The notes: generated by a model from the letters alone, not told the origin. 64,000 nt of DNA from Bacteroides acidifaciens (GCF_903181435.1 NZ_CAEUHO010000001.1:2170001-2234000), one strand, 5' to 3'. Positions 27,763-36,933 are shown, counted from the first letter of the stretch. Made by a program: numbers and translations.

Positions 27763-28006
27763 TAAGAAACTCCCTTGCACTCTTTAGTTCCAGCTTACCA
27801 TCCATTGATAACTTCACTTCTTTCAGCCCAGCGTCAATCCCTGCAAGAATCTCTTCCTTACTAATTTCTCCCCCTTCTTTTTCAGCTTCTACTTTCTTAA
27901 GACGTTTCAAATAGTTCTTCACGCGATTAAGCATTTCTTTATCATTCAAACTAAGGAGTTCTTCCACCAAATCCATTTTCAGGCTTTTCAATTCCATTGT
28001 TGTCAT
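27752..28006 (-). CDS. Antitoxin partner of the RelE-like toxin
   Basis: An 84-aa acidic, helical protein (MELKSLKMDLVEELLSLNDK, RVKNYLKRLKKVEAEKEGGE, GLKEVKLSMDGKLELKSARE) of the type found directly before RelE-like toxins in Bacteroides. No classical ribbon-helix-helix visible. The start at 28006 is fixed by the ribosome site AAAGGAGG just upstream; a longer frame from a TTG at 28084 has no such site. Confidence 0.75.
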   Translation of the reverse strand: MTTMELKSLKMDLVEELLSLNDKEMLNRVKNYLKRLKKVEAEKEGGEISKEEILAGIDAGLKEVKLSMDGKLELKSAREFLNEL

Positions 28007-28038
28007 AATCAATCCTCCTTTATATATATAATACGAAA

Positions 28039-28046
28039 CAAAAGTA
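28039..28046 (-). promoter_or_regulatory. -7 box of the toxin-antitoxin pair
   Basis: Minus strand TACTTTTG, consensus TAnnTTTG, with TTGG 20 bp upstream (28070-28067) as a weak -33 box; leader about 30 nt. Confidence 0.5.
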
Positions 28047-28094
28047 GTAAAAAATATCCTGATTAGCCAATCTTCACCATTCAAAAAGAACTAT

Positions 28095-29162
28095 TTAACA
28101 GAAGATTTCCCCACTCCCTACACAAACTTGCGCAGCTTTATCGTAAACAACTCCGAACTGTCCCGGAGCAATGCCCTGTAACTTTTCAGAAGACAAGATG
28201 CAAAATTGGTTTTCTCCTTCCTGCACCAGTTTACCTTTGGTAAATTCGGGAGTATGGCGGATTTTAAAAGTTATGTCCAATTCCTTATTCTGTTCTGTCC
28301 ACGGGTTGCCCGTAATAAAATGGAAGTCGTTGATTCGGAACTCATTGCCATATTGCGTTTCCACGCCATAACCGTGGGATACATAAATAATATTTTCCTG
28401 AATATCTTTCTTTATCACAAACCAGGGACCGCCACTCAACCCAAGTCCCTTCCGCTGTCCGATAGTATGGAACCAATAGCCGCGATGCGTACCCAGTTTC
28501 TTTCCGGTTTCAAGTTCAATTATCGCCCCTTCCTTTTCTCCAAGAAAACGGCGGACGAAATCATTATAATTTATCTTTCCGAGAAAACAAATACCCTGAC
28601 TATCTTTTCTGCGGGCACTCGGCAGACCTGCACTTAGCGCTATTTCACGCACTTCGTGCTTCATCAGTCTACCGATAGGGAACATCAGTTTGGAGACTTG
28701 CAGATAATCAATTTGTGCAAGAAAGTCTGTTTGGTCTTTTACAGGGTCTTTGGCAGTGCCAAGCCAGGTTTTGCCATTACGTTCCAAGGTAGTAGCGTAG
28801 TGCCCGGTCGCTGTATAGTCGAAATCCTTTCCGATACGCTGTTCAAAACAACCGAACTTGATGAGCTTGTTACACATTACATCGGGGTTCGGCGTCAGCC
28901 CTTTCTTAATCTTGTCAATAGCATATGCCGCTACATTGTCCCAATATTCGCGGTGCAAATCCACCACTTCCAGAGAGAGACCGTACTTTCGGGCTGTAGC
29001 AGCAGACAATTCAATATCTTCTTCTGCCGAGCAATCCATATATTCCGCTCCGTCCATGCCAATCTTAATATAGAAAAGGGTTGGCTTGTATCCCTGTTCA
29101 CAAAGGAGATGCACGACAACTGAACTGTCGACGCCTCCTGATAATAATGCAGCTATATCCAT
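28095..29162 (-). CDS. mnmA: tRNA-specific 2-thiouridylase
   Basis: A 355-aa cytoplasmic enzyme that adds sulfur to uridine 34 of the Lys, Glu and Gln tRNAs, using ATP. PP-loop SGGVDSS at residue 8; the first catalytic Cys in [21 protein letters not shown]; the second Cys in [29 protein letters not shown], the family's central motif; C-terminal barrel ending in [17 protein letters not shown]. Length is normal. The gene is single; the toxin-antitoxin pair downstream has its own promoter. Confidence 0.95.
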   Translation of the reverse strand: MDIAALLSGGVDSSVVVHLLCEQGYKPTLFYIKIGMDGAEYMDCSAEEDIELSAATARKYGLSLEVVDLHREYWDNVAAYAIDKIKKGLTPNPDVMCNKLIKFGCFEQRIGKDFDYTATGHYATTLERNGKTWLGTAKDPVKDQTDFLAQIDYLQVSKLMFPIGRLMKHEVREIALSAGLPSARRKDSQGICFLGKINYNDFVRRFLGEKEGAIIELETGKKLGTHRGYWFHTIGQRKGLGLSGGPWFVIKKDIQENIIYVSHGYGVETQYGNEFRINDFHFITGNPWTEQNKELDITFKIRHTPEFTKGKLVQEGENQFCILSSEKLQGIAPGQFGVVYDKAAQVCVGSGEIFC

Positions 29163-29334
29163 GAAAAATAATCCGTCTATTAATAACTTACTCTATAACA
29201 ATTAAAGACCTAATAATAACCAATATTTATTGAAAACTTTAACGTCACAAAGATAAGGCTGAATTCTCTAACAGCCAATCACACATTAAAGGCATTTTTA
29301 TACCATAAATGTGGTAGATAAGCAAAGTATTTCC

Positions 29335-29342
29335 TACATTTG
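29335..29342 (+). promoter_or_regulatory. -7 box for the S41-like lipoprotein
   Basis: TACATTTG, consensus match, 18 nt before the start codon at 29361; no good -33 box. Confidence 0.5.
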
Positions 29343-29360
29343 CACAGTGAAAAGCTTTTT

Positions 29361-30815
29361 ATGATGACAAAATTAAGAAAGATAATCCTCATACCTGCCC
29401 TGGTTATCGTATTTATCAGCGGCTTTTTCTCCTGCGGTGTCGACCGTTGGCCGGAGTATGCCCACATGACTGCACTGGATACATGGATGTACGACATCAT
29501 GCAACAGAATTATCTGTGGTATCAAGACCTACCTTCCTATGACGATGTGAACCTGTTTCAGGAACCTGCTACATTCCTGTCTAAAGTAAAATCAAAAAAC
29601 GACAGTTATTCATTCGTGGATTCCGTGATGGAGACTCCATTGCCTACGTATGGCTTTGATTATTCACTTGTTAGAAGTGCGGACATTGATACGGCTTACA
29701 ATGCGTTGATTACTTATGTAATTCCCGGTTCGCCAGCAGCACAAGCCGGACTAGTACGTGGCGACTGGATTATGAAAGTAGACACTTCTTATATCAGTAA
29801 GAAATATGAAACTCAATTGCTGCAAGGAACAGAAGCCCGGGATTTGGTGATGGGAATATGGAAGAAAGTTCCTGTTGAAACGGAAGAGGGAGAAAAAGAA
29901 GGTGAAGAAACGAAATATGAATATAAAGTAGTGCCGGATGATAGAACACTGGATTTACCAGCTGCACGAGTTGTAGAAGATAATCCGGTACATAAATATG
30001 AAATTCTGCCAGTAAAAGAGAAGGGTATGGATATCAAAGTTGGCTATCTCATGTACAACAGTTTCACTGCCGGAACAAAAGCCGAACCGGAAAAGTACAA
30101 TGACGAACTGCGTCGAGTTTCACAAAAATTCCAAACAGCAGGCGTGAAGCACGTTATACTTGATTTACGCTACAACGCCGGCGGCTCATTGGATTGCGTC
30201 CAACTCTTAGGCACAATCCTAACTTCAAGCGCCCGATTAAACGAGCCTATGGCTTATCTGGAATACAATGATAAAAACAGGGATAAAGATGTCACTATTA
30301 ACTTTGACCCCGACGTATTGAAAACCGGTGTTAATTTAAATCAGTCCAGCCTATATGCCATCACCAGTTCAACAACTGCCGGAGCACCGGAAATGCTAAT
30401 CAGAAGTCTTTTCCTGAAAGACAGTTATCCTATTGCAACTATCGGTAGTTCCACAAAAGGACAAACTGTGGCAACGGAACAGTTCATCAATGAAGAATTC
30501 CGATGGTCTGTGAATCCGGTAGTCTGCACGGTTTATAATTCCACTCACGACGATTGGGGAGCTATCTCACCTAACGACAAGCTAAAAGTCAGTGAAACAA
30601 GCATTGACGGAGTTACCAATTATAGTGAATTCCTGCCATTTGGTGACCCTAATGAAAGACTATTAAAAGTTGCAATTGGAGTTATCGAAGGTACTTATCC
30701 ACCGCAAGAAGAAGACAAGGGAGATAAAACAAAAGCACAATTCAAGATAGAGAAGAGTGTCAGCAGTCCGGCAAGCAGACGGTTTACGGGTGGAACCGGA
30801 CTGAGAATCAAATAA
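29361..30815 (+). CDS. S41-type (C-terminal processing protease-like) lipoprotein, probably catalytically inactive
   Basis: A 484-aa envelope lipoprotein: leader ending in lipobox FFSC, an N-terminal helical domain (LDTWMYDIMQQNYLWYQDLP), a PDZ domain (about 110-200; YVIPGSPAAQAGLVRGDWIM), then the tail-specific protease core (about 220-440; HVILDLRYNAGGSLDCVQLL). In this family the nucleophile sits in SASASE; here the matching stretch is TTAGAPE, with Gly341 in the nucleophile place. The partner Lys is kept at 366, exactly 25 residues on, as in active relatives. It may therefore bind peptides without cutting them. Start at the first of two ATGs (29361/29364). An IS4-family element has inserted 29 bp after its stop. 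Confidence 0.8.
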   Translation: MMTKLRKIILIPALVIVFISGFFSCGVDRWPEYAHMTALDTWMYDIMQQNYLWYQDLPSYDDVNLFQEPATFLSKVKSKNDSYSFVDSVMETPLPTYGFDYSLVRSADIDTAYNALITYVIPGSPAAQAGLVRGDWIMKVDTSYISKKYETQLLQGTEARDLVMGIWKKVPVETEEGEKEGEETKYEYKVVPDDRTLDLPAARVVEDNPVHKYEILPVKEKGMDIKVGYLMYNSFTAGTKAEPEKYNDELRRVSQKFQTAGVKHVILDLRYNAGGSLDCVQLLGTILTSSARLNEPMAYLEYNDKNRDKDVTINFDPDVLKTGVNLNQSSLYAITSSTTAGAPEMLIRSLFLKDSYPIATIGSSTKGQTVATEQFINEEFRWSVNPVVCTVYNSTHDDWGAISPNDKLKVSETSIDGVTNYSEFLPFGDPNERLLKVAIGVIEGTYPPQEEDKGDKTKAQFKIEKSVSSPASRRFTGGTGLRIK

Positions 30816-30835
30816 TAAATAATGTATCCTCAAAT

Positions 30836-30844
30836 ATAATATAA
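30836..30844. repeat. Possible target duplication of the IS4-family element (left)
   Basis: ATAATATAA here recurs at 32399-32407 across the element. The AT-rich context makes chance similarity possible, so the exact ends are uncertain by a few bases. Confidence 0.45.
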
Positions 30845-32398
30845 CTAAAGTTTCGCAAGTACGCTGCATAGCTTCTCCTCCTTCAAGGACTACCCTTTAT
30901 ACACAAGTATATATTATTTTTTTATCTTTGCTTGATGTTATTAGAGACAGATCAAATTCGTGATCCTCGGCTTTTGCGACGTTTAAACTTAATTTGCTCT
31001 CAGATGGTTGTCCATCAAAGTGCTATAGTGAATCAATTTAGTAAGGAACATAAAGAAAAGATGGGTGCTTATAGATTTTTGAACAATTCCTCAGTCAGTT
31101 CTGATGCTATCTTATCAGGTCTGATACAAACTTGCTGTAAGAATGCTTCCGGTCGTAAGCATTTACTGTGTATTCAAGATACCTCGGAGATAAACTATGA
31201 GGCTCATGTTGAGCGAATGAAGAAAAAAACAGTCAGTCCCGGCATTGTCGGTCAAAAGCAATGTGGTACTTTTTTGCATCCAGTCTTGGTAGTGGATGCC
31301 TCCAGCCATATTCCTATAGGCTTTTCTTCGGTCAAGCAGTGGAATCGCTCACCGGATGCTTTAAGTCGTGAAGAACGTAATTACAGATATCAGCCTATAG
31401 AAGAAAAAGAGTCATATCGTTGGATAGAAAGTGGCATGGCTGCCAGTGAGCAAATGCCCCGGGATGCAGTTAAAACGATTATCGGTGACCGTGAAGCGGA
31501 CATTTTCGAGCTTTTCAGCCGTATCCCTGCTGATAATGTTCACTTGCTGATCCGTTCTGTTCATGAAAGGAATTGCCGGTTGGATAATCCAGACTGTTCT
31601 GTCCATCTGAATACATTAATGGATCAGGCTGTTCTACGGGCAGAGTATAGCTTTGAAGTGCTCCCGGGAAGCGGACGTAAGAAACGGATAGCGTGTATGG
31701 AACTTCGCTTTGAAAGAGTCACTTTGTGCGCTCCTGTTAACGGTCCGGCAAAGGGCAGTCCCCCTGTTAGTCTTTATTGCATACATGTTAAAGAAAAATC
31801 TTCCAGTACACCGATAAATGAGAGTCCTATTGAATGGAGACTGCTAACTACACATGTGGTGGAGACTGTAGAACAAGCAATTGAATGTATCGGTTGGTAT
31901 CGTTGTAGATGGCTGATTGAAGAGTTGTTCAGAGTACTCAAAAGAAAGGGATTCATGATTGAGGACGCACAGTTGGAAACAGTTTCGGCATTACAAAAAC
32001 TAATCTTAATTTCCTTGCAGGCAGCCCTGCAGGTGATGGTACTCAAACTTTCTTTTGATAAAGAAGATGAAAACCTCTCTTCAGAAATCTACTTTACAAG
32101 CAAAGAAATAGAATTATTACATATAGTAGGAAAAAAGAGTGAGGGAAATACAAAAATACAGCAAAATCCATATAAAAAAGAATCAATGGCATGGGCGGCA
32201 TGGATTATTGCAAGGTTAGGAGCATGGAGTGCATACAAGAGCCAGTCCATTCCAGGATATATAACCTTTAAGAATGGACTGGATAGATTTTATACACAGT
32301 TTGAATTGTATGAGTTAATCAGCTAAGACTTGTGTATAAAGGGTAGCTTCCCAGAAGGAGGGGAAACCATGCGGAATATACCAACTTGCGAAACTTGA
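30845..32398 (+). mobile_element. IS4-family insertion sequence, about 1.55 kb
   Basis: Inverted ends of about 65 bp: the left end runs from AAGTTTCGCAAGT to CTACCCTTTATACACAAGT (30848-30907) and the right end is its reverse complement with some changes (about 32331-32396; AAACTT at the outer tip). One full-length transposase on the plus strand. Inserted between the S41-like gene and a convergent esterase gene, damaging neither. Confidence 0.85.
30935..32326 (+). CDS. IS4-family transposase
   Basis: A 463-aa transposase of the Tn5/IS50-like branch. N-terminal DNA-binding part (RRLNLICSQMVVHQSAIVNQ; KMGAYRFLNNSSVSSDAIL) and the catalytic residues: Asp in LCIQDTSEINYE, Asp in IIGDREADIFELF, and the Glu of the YREK-like motif in YRCRWLIEELFRVLKRKGF. 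No frameshift, so probably active. The ATG at 30935 begins only four bases after a TATCTTTG promoter box (30923-30930), which suggests a leaderless or nearly leaderless message. Confidence 0.92.
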   Translation: MLLETDQIRDPRLLRRLNLICSQMVVHQSAIVNQFSKEHKEKMGAYRFLNNSSVSSDAILSGLIQTCCKNASGRKHLLCIQDTSEINYEAHVERMKKKTVSPGIVGQKQCGTFLHPVLVVDASSHIPIGFSSVKQWNRSPDALSREERNYRYQPIEEKESYRWIESGMAASEQMPRDAVKTIIGDREADIFELFSRIPADNVHLLIRSVHERNCRLDNPDCSVHLNTLMDQAVLRAEYSFEVLPGSGRKKRIACMELRFERVTLCAPVNGPAKGSPPVSLYCIHVKEKSSSTPINESPIEWRLLTTHVVETVEQAIECIGWYRCRWLIEELFRVLKRKGFMIEDAQLETVSALQKLILISLQAALQVMVLKLSFDKEDENLSSEIYFTSKEIELLHIVGKKSEGNTKIQQNPYKKESMAWAAWIIARLGAWSAYKSQSIPGYITFKNGLDRFYTQFELYELIS

Positions 32399-32407
32399 AT
32401 AATATAA
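32399..32407. repeat. Possible target duplication of the IS4-family element (right)
   Basis: ATAATATAA, the same as 30836-30844. Confidence 0.45.
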
Positions 32408-32420
32408 AAGGTAAATATTG

Positions 32421-32467
32421 CGCCGTTCTTGTCAAGAGCAGATTTATGCATCATTAACAGAACGGCG
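32421..32467. terminator. Hairpin between the IS4 element and the esterase gene
   Basis: CGCCGTTCT (32421-32429) pairs with AGAACGGCG (32459-32467), 29-nt loop, followed by CACTATTTTG. It may be the original terminator of the S41-like gene, now separated from it by the inserted element. The loop is long, so this is tentative. Confidence 0.4.
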
Positions 32468-32558
32468 TCACTATTTTGTCTTATCCGAGTGAAGCGTCTG
32501 TTTTCACCGGAGTATCCAAAGATACGACATCAAAAAGCCAAAGTCAAGTATTCCCTCT

Positions 32559-33377
32559 TTATTTCTTGAAAAACTTATCGAAGAACAGGATTTGGTAATC
32601 AATAGAGTTGTTCCAGTATTGTCCGTTATGTCCACCCGGACGGATAATAAAGTCATGATTAATCTTTCTAGCTAGCAGACGGTTGTGCAAATCCTTGTTC
32701 ACATTTAGGAAGAAGTCCGATTCACCACAGTCGATAATAATTGCCAAATCCCCGTTTTCTATTTTATCAATCTGATTGATGACGGTATGTTCGTCCCATG
32801 ACTTCTTATTATGTGCAAATTCGCCCAACTGTTTCGCCATCTCCCAGTTTAACGGGAACGGACGAATATCCATCCCGCCACTAGTACTACCACCGGCACC
32901 AAACGTATCTTTATGACGAATAGCATTCCACATCGCCCCATGTCCGCCCATGCTCAAGCCGGTGATGGCACGTCCTTTCCTGTCGGCAATCGTCTTGTAA
33001 TGTTCGTCAATATACTTCACCAGTTCCGATGAGACAAAGGTTTCATAACGGTAAGACGGATTTTTCGGACTATCCCAGTACCAACTATTCTTTCCGTCCG
33101 GACAAACAAAGATAATTCCTTTTTCATCCGCAATCTGCGGAAGATTCGGCTTTACCTGAATCCATGTCTTTGCATTTCCGCCGTGACCGTGCAACAGATA
33201 GATGACGGGACAAGCCACTGCTTTCTTCCCCAGCGCAGCATCCGGCGTAACAACTATCACCTGCACATCTTTATTCATGGAAGGACTATTAACTAATAAG
33301 GTATCTACCCGGGCAGCAAAAGAAGGCGCTGCCAATACTAATAATAAAACTGCTAACAAAAAAATTCTTTTATTCAT
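32559..33377 (-). CDS. Secreted esterase, CE1 / esterase D-like
   Basis: A 272-aa exported alpha/beta hydrolase. Leader MNKRIFLLAVLLLVLAAPSFAA; then the esterase D / feruloyl-acetylxylan esterase pattern: VIYLLHGHGGNAKTW (oxyanion loop), nucleophile Ser in GLSMGGHGAMW, IIIDCGESDFF (catalytic Asp) and the His in RPGGHNGQYW. It probably removes acetyl or feruloyl groups from plant glycans, though it is far from the PUL and stands alone. Length is typical. Confidence 0.88.
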   Translation of the reverse strand: MNKRIFLLAVLLLVLAAPSFAARVDTLLVNSPSMNKDVQVIVVTPDAALGKKAVACPVIYLLHGHGGNAKTWIQVKPNLPQIADEKGIIFVCPDGKNSWYWDSPKNPSYRYETFVSSELVKYIDEHYKTIADRKGRAITGLSMGGHGAMWNAIRHKDTFGAGGSTSGGMDIRPFPLNWEMAKQLGEFAHNKKSWDEHTVINQIDKIENGDLAIIIDCGESDFFLNVNKDLHNRLLARKINHDFIIRPGGHNGQYWNNSIDYQILFFDKFFKK

Positions 33378-33400
33378 TATGTGTATATAGTTAGAAAAAG

Positions 33401-33835
33401 TTATTCTTCTTTCTCTTCCGAAGAAGAAAATTTGGAAACAGGCACTTCAAAAGTCTTATGGCACTGTGCACAGATATACTCCCAATGATTATCCCCAGGA
33501 GGGGCTGCCGCCAACATCGAAAAGATTGCTGCCCCTATTGCACGCAGCCTCTTTCCTTTTTTTAATCTGAACTTAATATCCGACGAACCGCAATACGGAC
33601 AAAGCGTCAACTCTTCCGGCCAACTCTCATTATCTCTCAACACCTGGACAGCCCTTGCATAATCTTCGTCCGCCACCAAAATGTCAACTCCTGCTATACT
33701 GCTCACACAACTCTTATACAAGGTGGAGAAATTCTCATTGTGCAGAATAGACTCAATCCCCTCATTCTCTAATGCCCCCTGAAGGATGTGCGCCTTCATC
33801 GCATCATTGCAAGTAATCAATTTTACAGTCTTCAT
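33401..33835 (-). CDS. DUF2007 protein with zinc-ribbon-like cysteines
   Basis: A 144-aa soluble protein. The N-terminal 70 residues are the DUF2007 'putative signal-transducing' domain (HILQGALENEGIESILHNEN... VDILVADEDYARAVQVLRDN). The rest carries two CxxC pairs (LCPYCGSSDIKF and ICAQCHKTF) that could form a zinc ribbon. No signal peptide. Function unknown; it precedes the esterase gene by 23 bp on the same strand and may be co-transcribed with it. Confidence 0.75.
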   Translation of the reverse strand: MKTVKLITCNDAMKAHILQGALENEGIESILHNENFSTLYKSCVSSIAGVDILVADEDYARAVQVLRDNESWPEELTLCPYCGSSDIKFRLKKGKRLRAIGAAIFSMLAAAPPGDNHWEYICAQCHKTFEVPVSKFSSSEEKEE

Positions 33836-33949
33836 AAGGAACCTGTTTTTATATTTCCCACAAATATAGAATATATTCCTTTTTTATTCACCGAGTATAT
33901 CATTCTTTAATACTTTTTTTGTAATTTCGCAGCGCTAAACTGCAATCAA

Positions 33950-34075
33950 ATGAAGATGCTGTTGACGCTTCTTTTGTTTTACACAACTCTACTCCCTCTG
34001 CTTCAGGCACAACCGGTGCATCAGATAAAGGGAACAGTATTACATTTGAATATTAATTTTATAATTGAACGTTAA
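33950..34075 (+). pseudogene. Remnant of a TonB-dependent-receptor-like gene (N-terminus only)
   Basis: A 41-codon frame: a complete signal peptide (MKMLLTLLLFYTTLLPLLQA) followed by QPVHQIKGTVLHLN, which looks like the first strand of the carboxypeptidase-regulatory domain that opens Bacteroides outer-membrane receptors. After that the frame ends and the M48 gene begins 10 nt on, so the rest has been deleted. A TAATTTCG -7-like box at 33922-33929 remains and may now drive the next gene. Confidence 0.5.
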
Positions 34076-34085
34076 TTAAAAGAGT

Positions 34086-34871
34086 ATGAAAAGACAAATT
34101 GCTATGATTGCCTTAGTATTACTAGGCATGGGAATGACAGCTTCCGCACAGTTCGGAAAGAAATTTAATGTAGGTAAAGCCCTGCAAGCAGGAAAAGACT
34201 TAGTATCGGCAGTAACTTTATCAGATGCCGACATCGCCAACATGAGTAAGGAATACATGGCGTGGATGGACACACACAATCCATTGACAAAACCTGACAC
34301 AGAGTACGGCAAACGCTTGGAGAAACTGACCGGACACATCAAAGAAATGGACGGATTGAAACTGAACTTCGGTGTTTATGAAGTAGTAGACGTCAACGCC
34401 TTTGCCTGCGGCGACGGTAGCGTACGCATCTGCGCCGGACTGATGGACGTTATGACTGACGAAGAAGTGATGGCGGTGATTGGACACGAAATCGGTCACG
34501 TGGTTCACACAGACTCAAAAGACGCAATGAAGAACGCCTATCTCCGCTCGGCAGTGAAGAATGCAGCGGGAGCAGCCAGCGACAAGGTTGCCAAACTGAC
34601 CGACTCCGAACTTGGAGCCATGGCAGAAGCTCTTGCCGGCGCACAGTATTCACAGAAGCAAGAAAACGAAGCAGACGAGTATGGTGTTGAATTCTGCGTA
34701 AAAAACAACATCGACCCTTACGCTATGGCCAATTCATTAACCAAACTGGCTGAGTTGGCAAAGGACGCTCCGAAATCTTCTTATGTACAGAGAATGTTCT
34801 CCTCTCACCCGGATACTGCAAAACGTATCGAACGCGCTAAAGCCAAAGCAGACAGCTACGCAAAGAAATAA
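34086..34871 (+). CDS. M48-family metalloprotease, secreted
   Basis: A 261-aa zinc protease of the M48 (LoiP/BepA-like) type, acting in the envelope. Leader MKRQIAMIALVLLGMGMTASAQ; zinc motif HEIGH in VIGHEIGHVVHTDSKDAMKN; third ligand Glu in QKQENEADEYGVEFCVKN; C-terminal FSSHPDTAKRIERAK, a conserved closing motif. The sequence NAFACGDGSVRICAGLMDVM before the zinc site is typical. Probably involved in turnover of misassembled outer-membrane proteins. No lipobox. Confidence 0.9.
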   Translation: MKRQIAMIALVLLGMGMTASAQFGKKFNVGKALQAGKDLVSAVTLSDADIANMSKEYMAWMDTHNPLTKPDTEYGKRLEKLTGHIKEMDGLKLNFGVYEVVDVNAFACGDGSVRICAGLMDVMTDEEVMAVIGHEIGHVVHTDSKDAMKNAYLRSAVKNAAGAASDKVAKLTDSELGAMAEALAGAQYSQKQENEADEYGVEFCVKNNIDPYAMANSLTKLAELAKDAPKSSYVQRMFSSHPDTAKRIERAKAKADSYAKK

Positions 34872-34908
34872 TTAGAATAAAAGAAGAGTAGTACTCTCTA
34901 ATGAATAC

Positions 34909-34944
34909 TTCAGGCACGGAATTTGAAGCAATTCCGTGCCTGAA
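34909..34944. terminator. Perfect 15-bp hairpin after the M48 gene
   Basis: TTCAGGCACGGAATT (34909-34923), loop TGAAGC, AATTCCGTGCCTGAA (34930-34944). It lies 38 nt after the stop; only a weak T-run follows. Confidence 0.65.
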
Positions 34945-35113
34945 TACTATTAATACAAACTATATCCTAATGCCTCAGGTCATCCGCACATTTCCCCCAC
35001 TATGTAAAATTCCGATATGATGAAGCAAACAATTTTACCCAATTATCATTAATATATATAGAGAGTATTCATTTTTTATGTAATTTCGAAGTAATAACCA
35101 TTTTAATCCATTT

Positions 35114-36403
35114 ATGGAATTTCTTATTATCGTTTTCTTACTCGTACTGAATGGCATTTTTGCCATGTACGAAATCGCATTGGTATCATCCAGTAAAGCA
35201 CGTCTCGAAACCCTTGTAGCCAAAGGCAACAAATCCGCCCGCGGAGTATTAAAACAATTGGAAGAACCGGAAAAATTCCTGTCCACCATCCAAATCGGTA
35301 TTACATTAATAGGTATTGTATCCGGTGCATATGGTGGGGTAGCCATCGCCGACGACCTTGTCCCCCTATTCTCCCTCGTTCCGGGAGCAGAAGCCTATGC
35401 ACGCAACCTCGCCATGATTACTACCGTGGCAGTCATCACTTATCTTTCCCTTATCATCGGAGAGCTGGTTCCCAAATCCATCGCCCTCAGTAATCCGGAA
35501 AGATATGCAATCTTATTCAGCCCGATTATGATTCTGCTGACAAAAGTATCTTATCCTTTCGTCTGGTTGCTTAGTATCTCTACCCGACTGCTGAACAGGC
35601 TTATCGGTCTGAAAAGCGAAGAACGCCCCATGACGCAGGAAGAGATTAAAATGATTCTCCACCAAAGTTCGGAACAGGGAGTGATTGACAAGGAAGAGAC
35701 GGAAATGATACGCGATGTGTTCCGCTTCTCAGACAAACGCGCCAACGAACTGATGACACACCGCAGGGACATTATCATCCTTCATCCTAACGACACTCAG
35801 GAAAAGGTGATGAAAGTCATTGAAGAAGAACATTACAGCAAATACCTGCTGGTAGACGAACGGAAAGACGAGATTATCGGAGTGGTTTCCGTAAAGGATA
35901 TTATCCTGATGGTAGGCAATCAACAACAGTTCAATCTGCGTGAAATAGCCCGCCCGCCGCTCTTCATTCCGGAGAGTTTGTATGCAAATAAAGTTTTAGA
36001 GCTATTTAAGAAGAACAAAAATAAGTTTGGAATTGTTGTTAACGAGTATGGTAGCACAGAAGGTATTATCACACTGCACGACCTGACCGAAAGTATCTTT
36101 GGAGACATCCTCGAAGAGGACGAAACGGAAGAAGAAGAAATCGTCACAAGACAGGACGGTTCGATGCTGGTGGAAGCTTCAATGAACATTGACGACTTCA
36201 TGGAAGAGATGGGAATCCTGTCTTATGAGGACCTGGAATCGGAAGACTTCACCACGTTAGGCGGACTGGCAATGTTCCTGGTAGGCCGTATTCCGAAAGC
36301 CGGAGACATATTTACTTACAAGAACCTGCAATTCGAAGTAGTGGACATGGACCGGGGACGAGTAGACAAACTGCTGGTCATCAAACGGGATGAAGAGGAA
36401 TAA
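35114..36403 (+). CDS. CNNM/CorC-family (TlyC-like, 'hemolysin') membrane protein
   Basis: A 429-aa protein: DUF21/CNNM membrane domain (about 1-185; FLLVLNGIFAMYEIALVSSS, STIQIGITLIGIVSGAYGG, LSLIIGELVPKSIALSNPER), two CBS domains (about 200-325; DEIIGVVSVKDIILM, FGIVVNEYGSTEGIITLHDL) and a CorC_HlyC domain at the end (about 345-428; DIFTYKNLQFEVVDMDRGRV). Members act in magnesium or cobalt export; the hemolysin name is historical. A TAATTTCG -7-like box lies at 35081-35088. Confidence 0.9.
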   Translation: MEFLIIVFLLVLNGIFAMYEIALVSSSKARLETLVAKGNKSARGVLKQLEEPEKFLSTIQIGITLIGIVSGAYGGVAIADDLVPLFSLVPGAEAYARNLAMITTVAVITYLSLIIGELVPKSIALSNPERYAILFSPIMILLTKVSYPFVWLLSISTRLLNRLIGLKSEERPMTQEEIKMILHQSSEQGVIDKEETEMIRDVFRFSDKRANELMTHRRDIIILHPNDTQEKVMKVIEEEHYSKYLLVDERKDEIIGVVSVKDIILMVGNQQQFNLREIARPPLFIPESLYANKVLELFKKNKNKFGIVVNEYGSTEGIITLHDLTESIFGDILEEDETEEEEIVTRQDGSMLVEASMNIDDFMEEMGILSYEDLESEDFTTLGGLAMFLVGRIPKAGDIFTYKNLQFEVVDMDRGRVDKLLVIKRDEEE

Positions 36404-36456
36404 TGATAAACCGAGCGATAGCTCACTATATTTATATTAACTTAAAGCACTTAACA

Positions 36457-36930
36457 ATGAAAAAAGTAATTATGTTAGCAGCCGTCGTAGCTGCTTTGGC
36501 ATCTTGTCAATCAAAAGCCAACAAAACTGTAGAGGCAGAAGCAGACAGTATTGCCATCGCAATGACTCCAATCACAGAAATGACTGAAGTTTATGCCGGT
36601 ACTCTCCCTGCTGCCGACGGTCCGGGCATCGACTATGTACTGACCCTGAATGCTGCAACTGATGGTGTAGATACCACTTATACACTGGATATGACTTACC
36701 TCGACGCTGAAGGTCAAGGACAAAACAAGACTTTCACCTCGAAAGGAAAACAAGAGACTGTACAAAAGGTAGTGAACAAAAAACCGGTAACTGCTGTTAA
36801 GTTAACTCCGAAGGATGGTGAAGCACCGATGTATTTCGTGGTTGTTAACGATACCACTCTTCGTTTGGTGAATGATAGCTTGCAAGAAGCTGTCAGTAAT
36901 TTGAATTATGACATCATCAAGGTGAAATAA
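36457..36930 (+). CDS. NlpE-like lipoprotein
   Basis: A 157-aa lipoprotein with lipobox LASC (leader MKKVIMLAAVVAALASC) and the small beta-barrel of the NlpE N-terminal family (EVYAGTLPAADGPGIDYVLTL, TYTLDMTYLDAEGQGQNKTF, MYFVVVNDTTLRLVNDSLQ). In E. coli NlpE senses copper and surface contact and signals to Cpx; Bacteroides relatives are short like this one and have unknown roles. The start ATG at 36457 follows the CNNM gene by 53 nt; an in-frame upstream reading lacks a signal peptide. Confidence 0.8.
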   Translation: MKKVIMLAAVVAALASCQSKANKTVEAEADSIAIAMTPITEMTEVYAGTLPAADGPGIDYVLTLNAATDGVDTTYTLDMTYLDAEGQGQNKTFTSKGKQETVQKVVNKKPVTAVKLTPKDGEAPMYFVVVNDTTLRLVNDSLQEAVSNLNYDIIKVK

Positions 36931-36933
36931 TAA

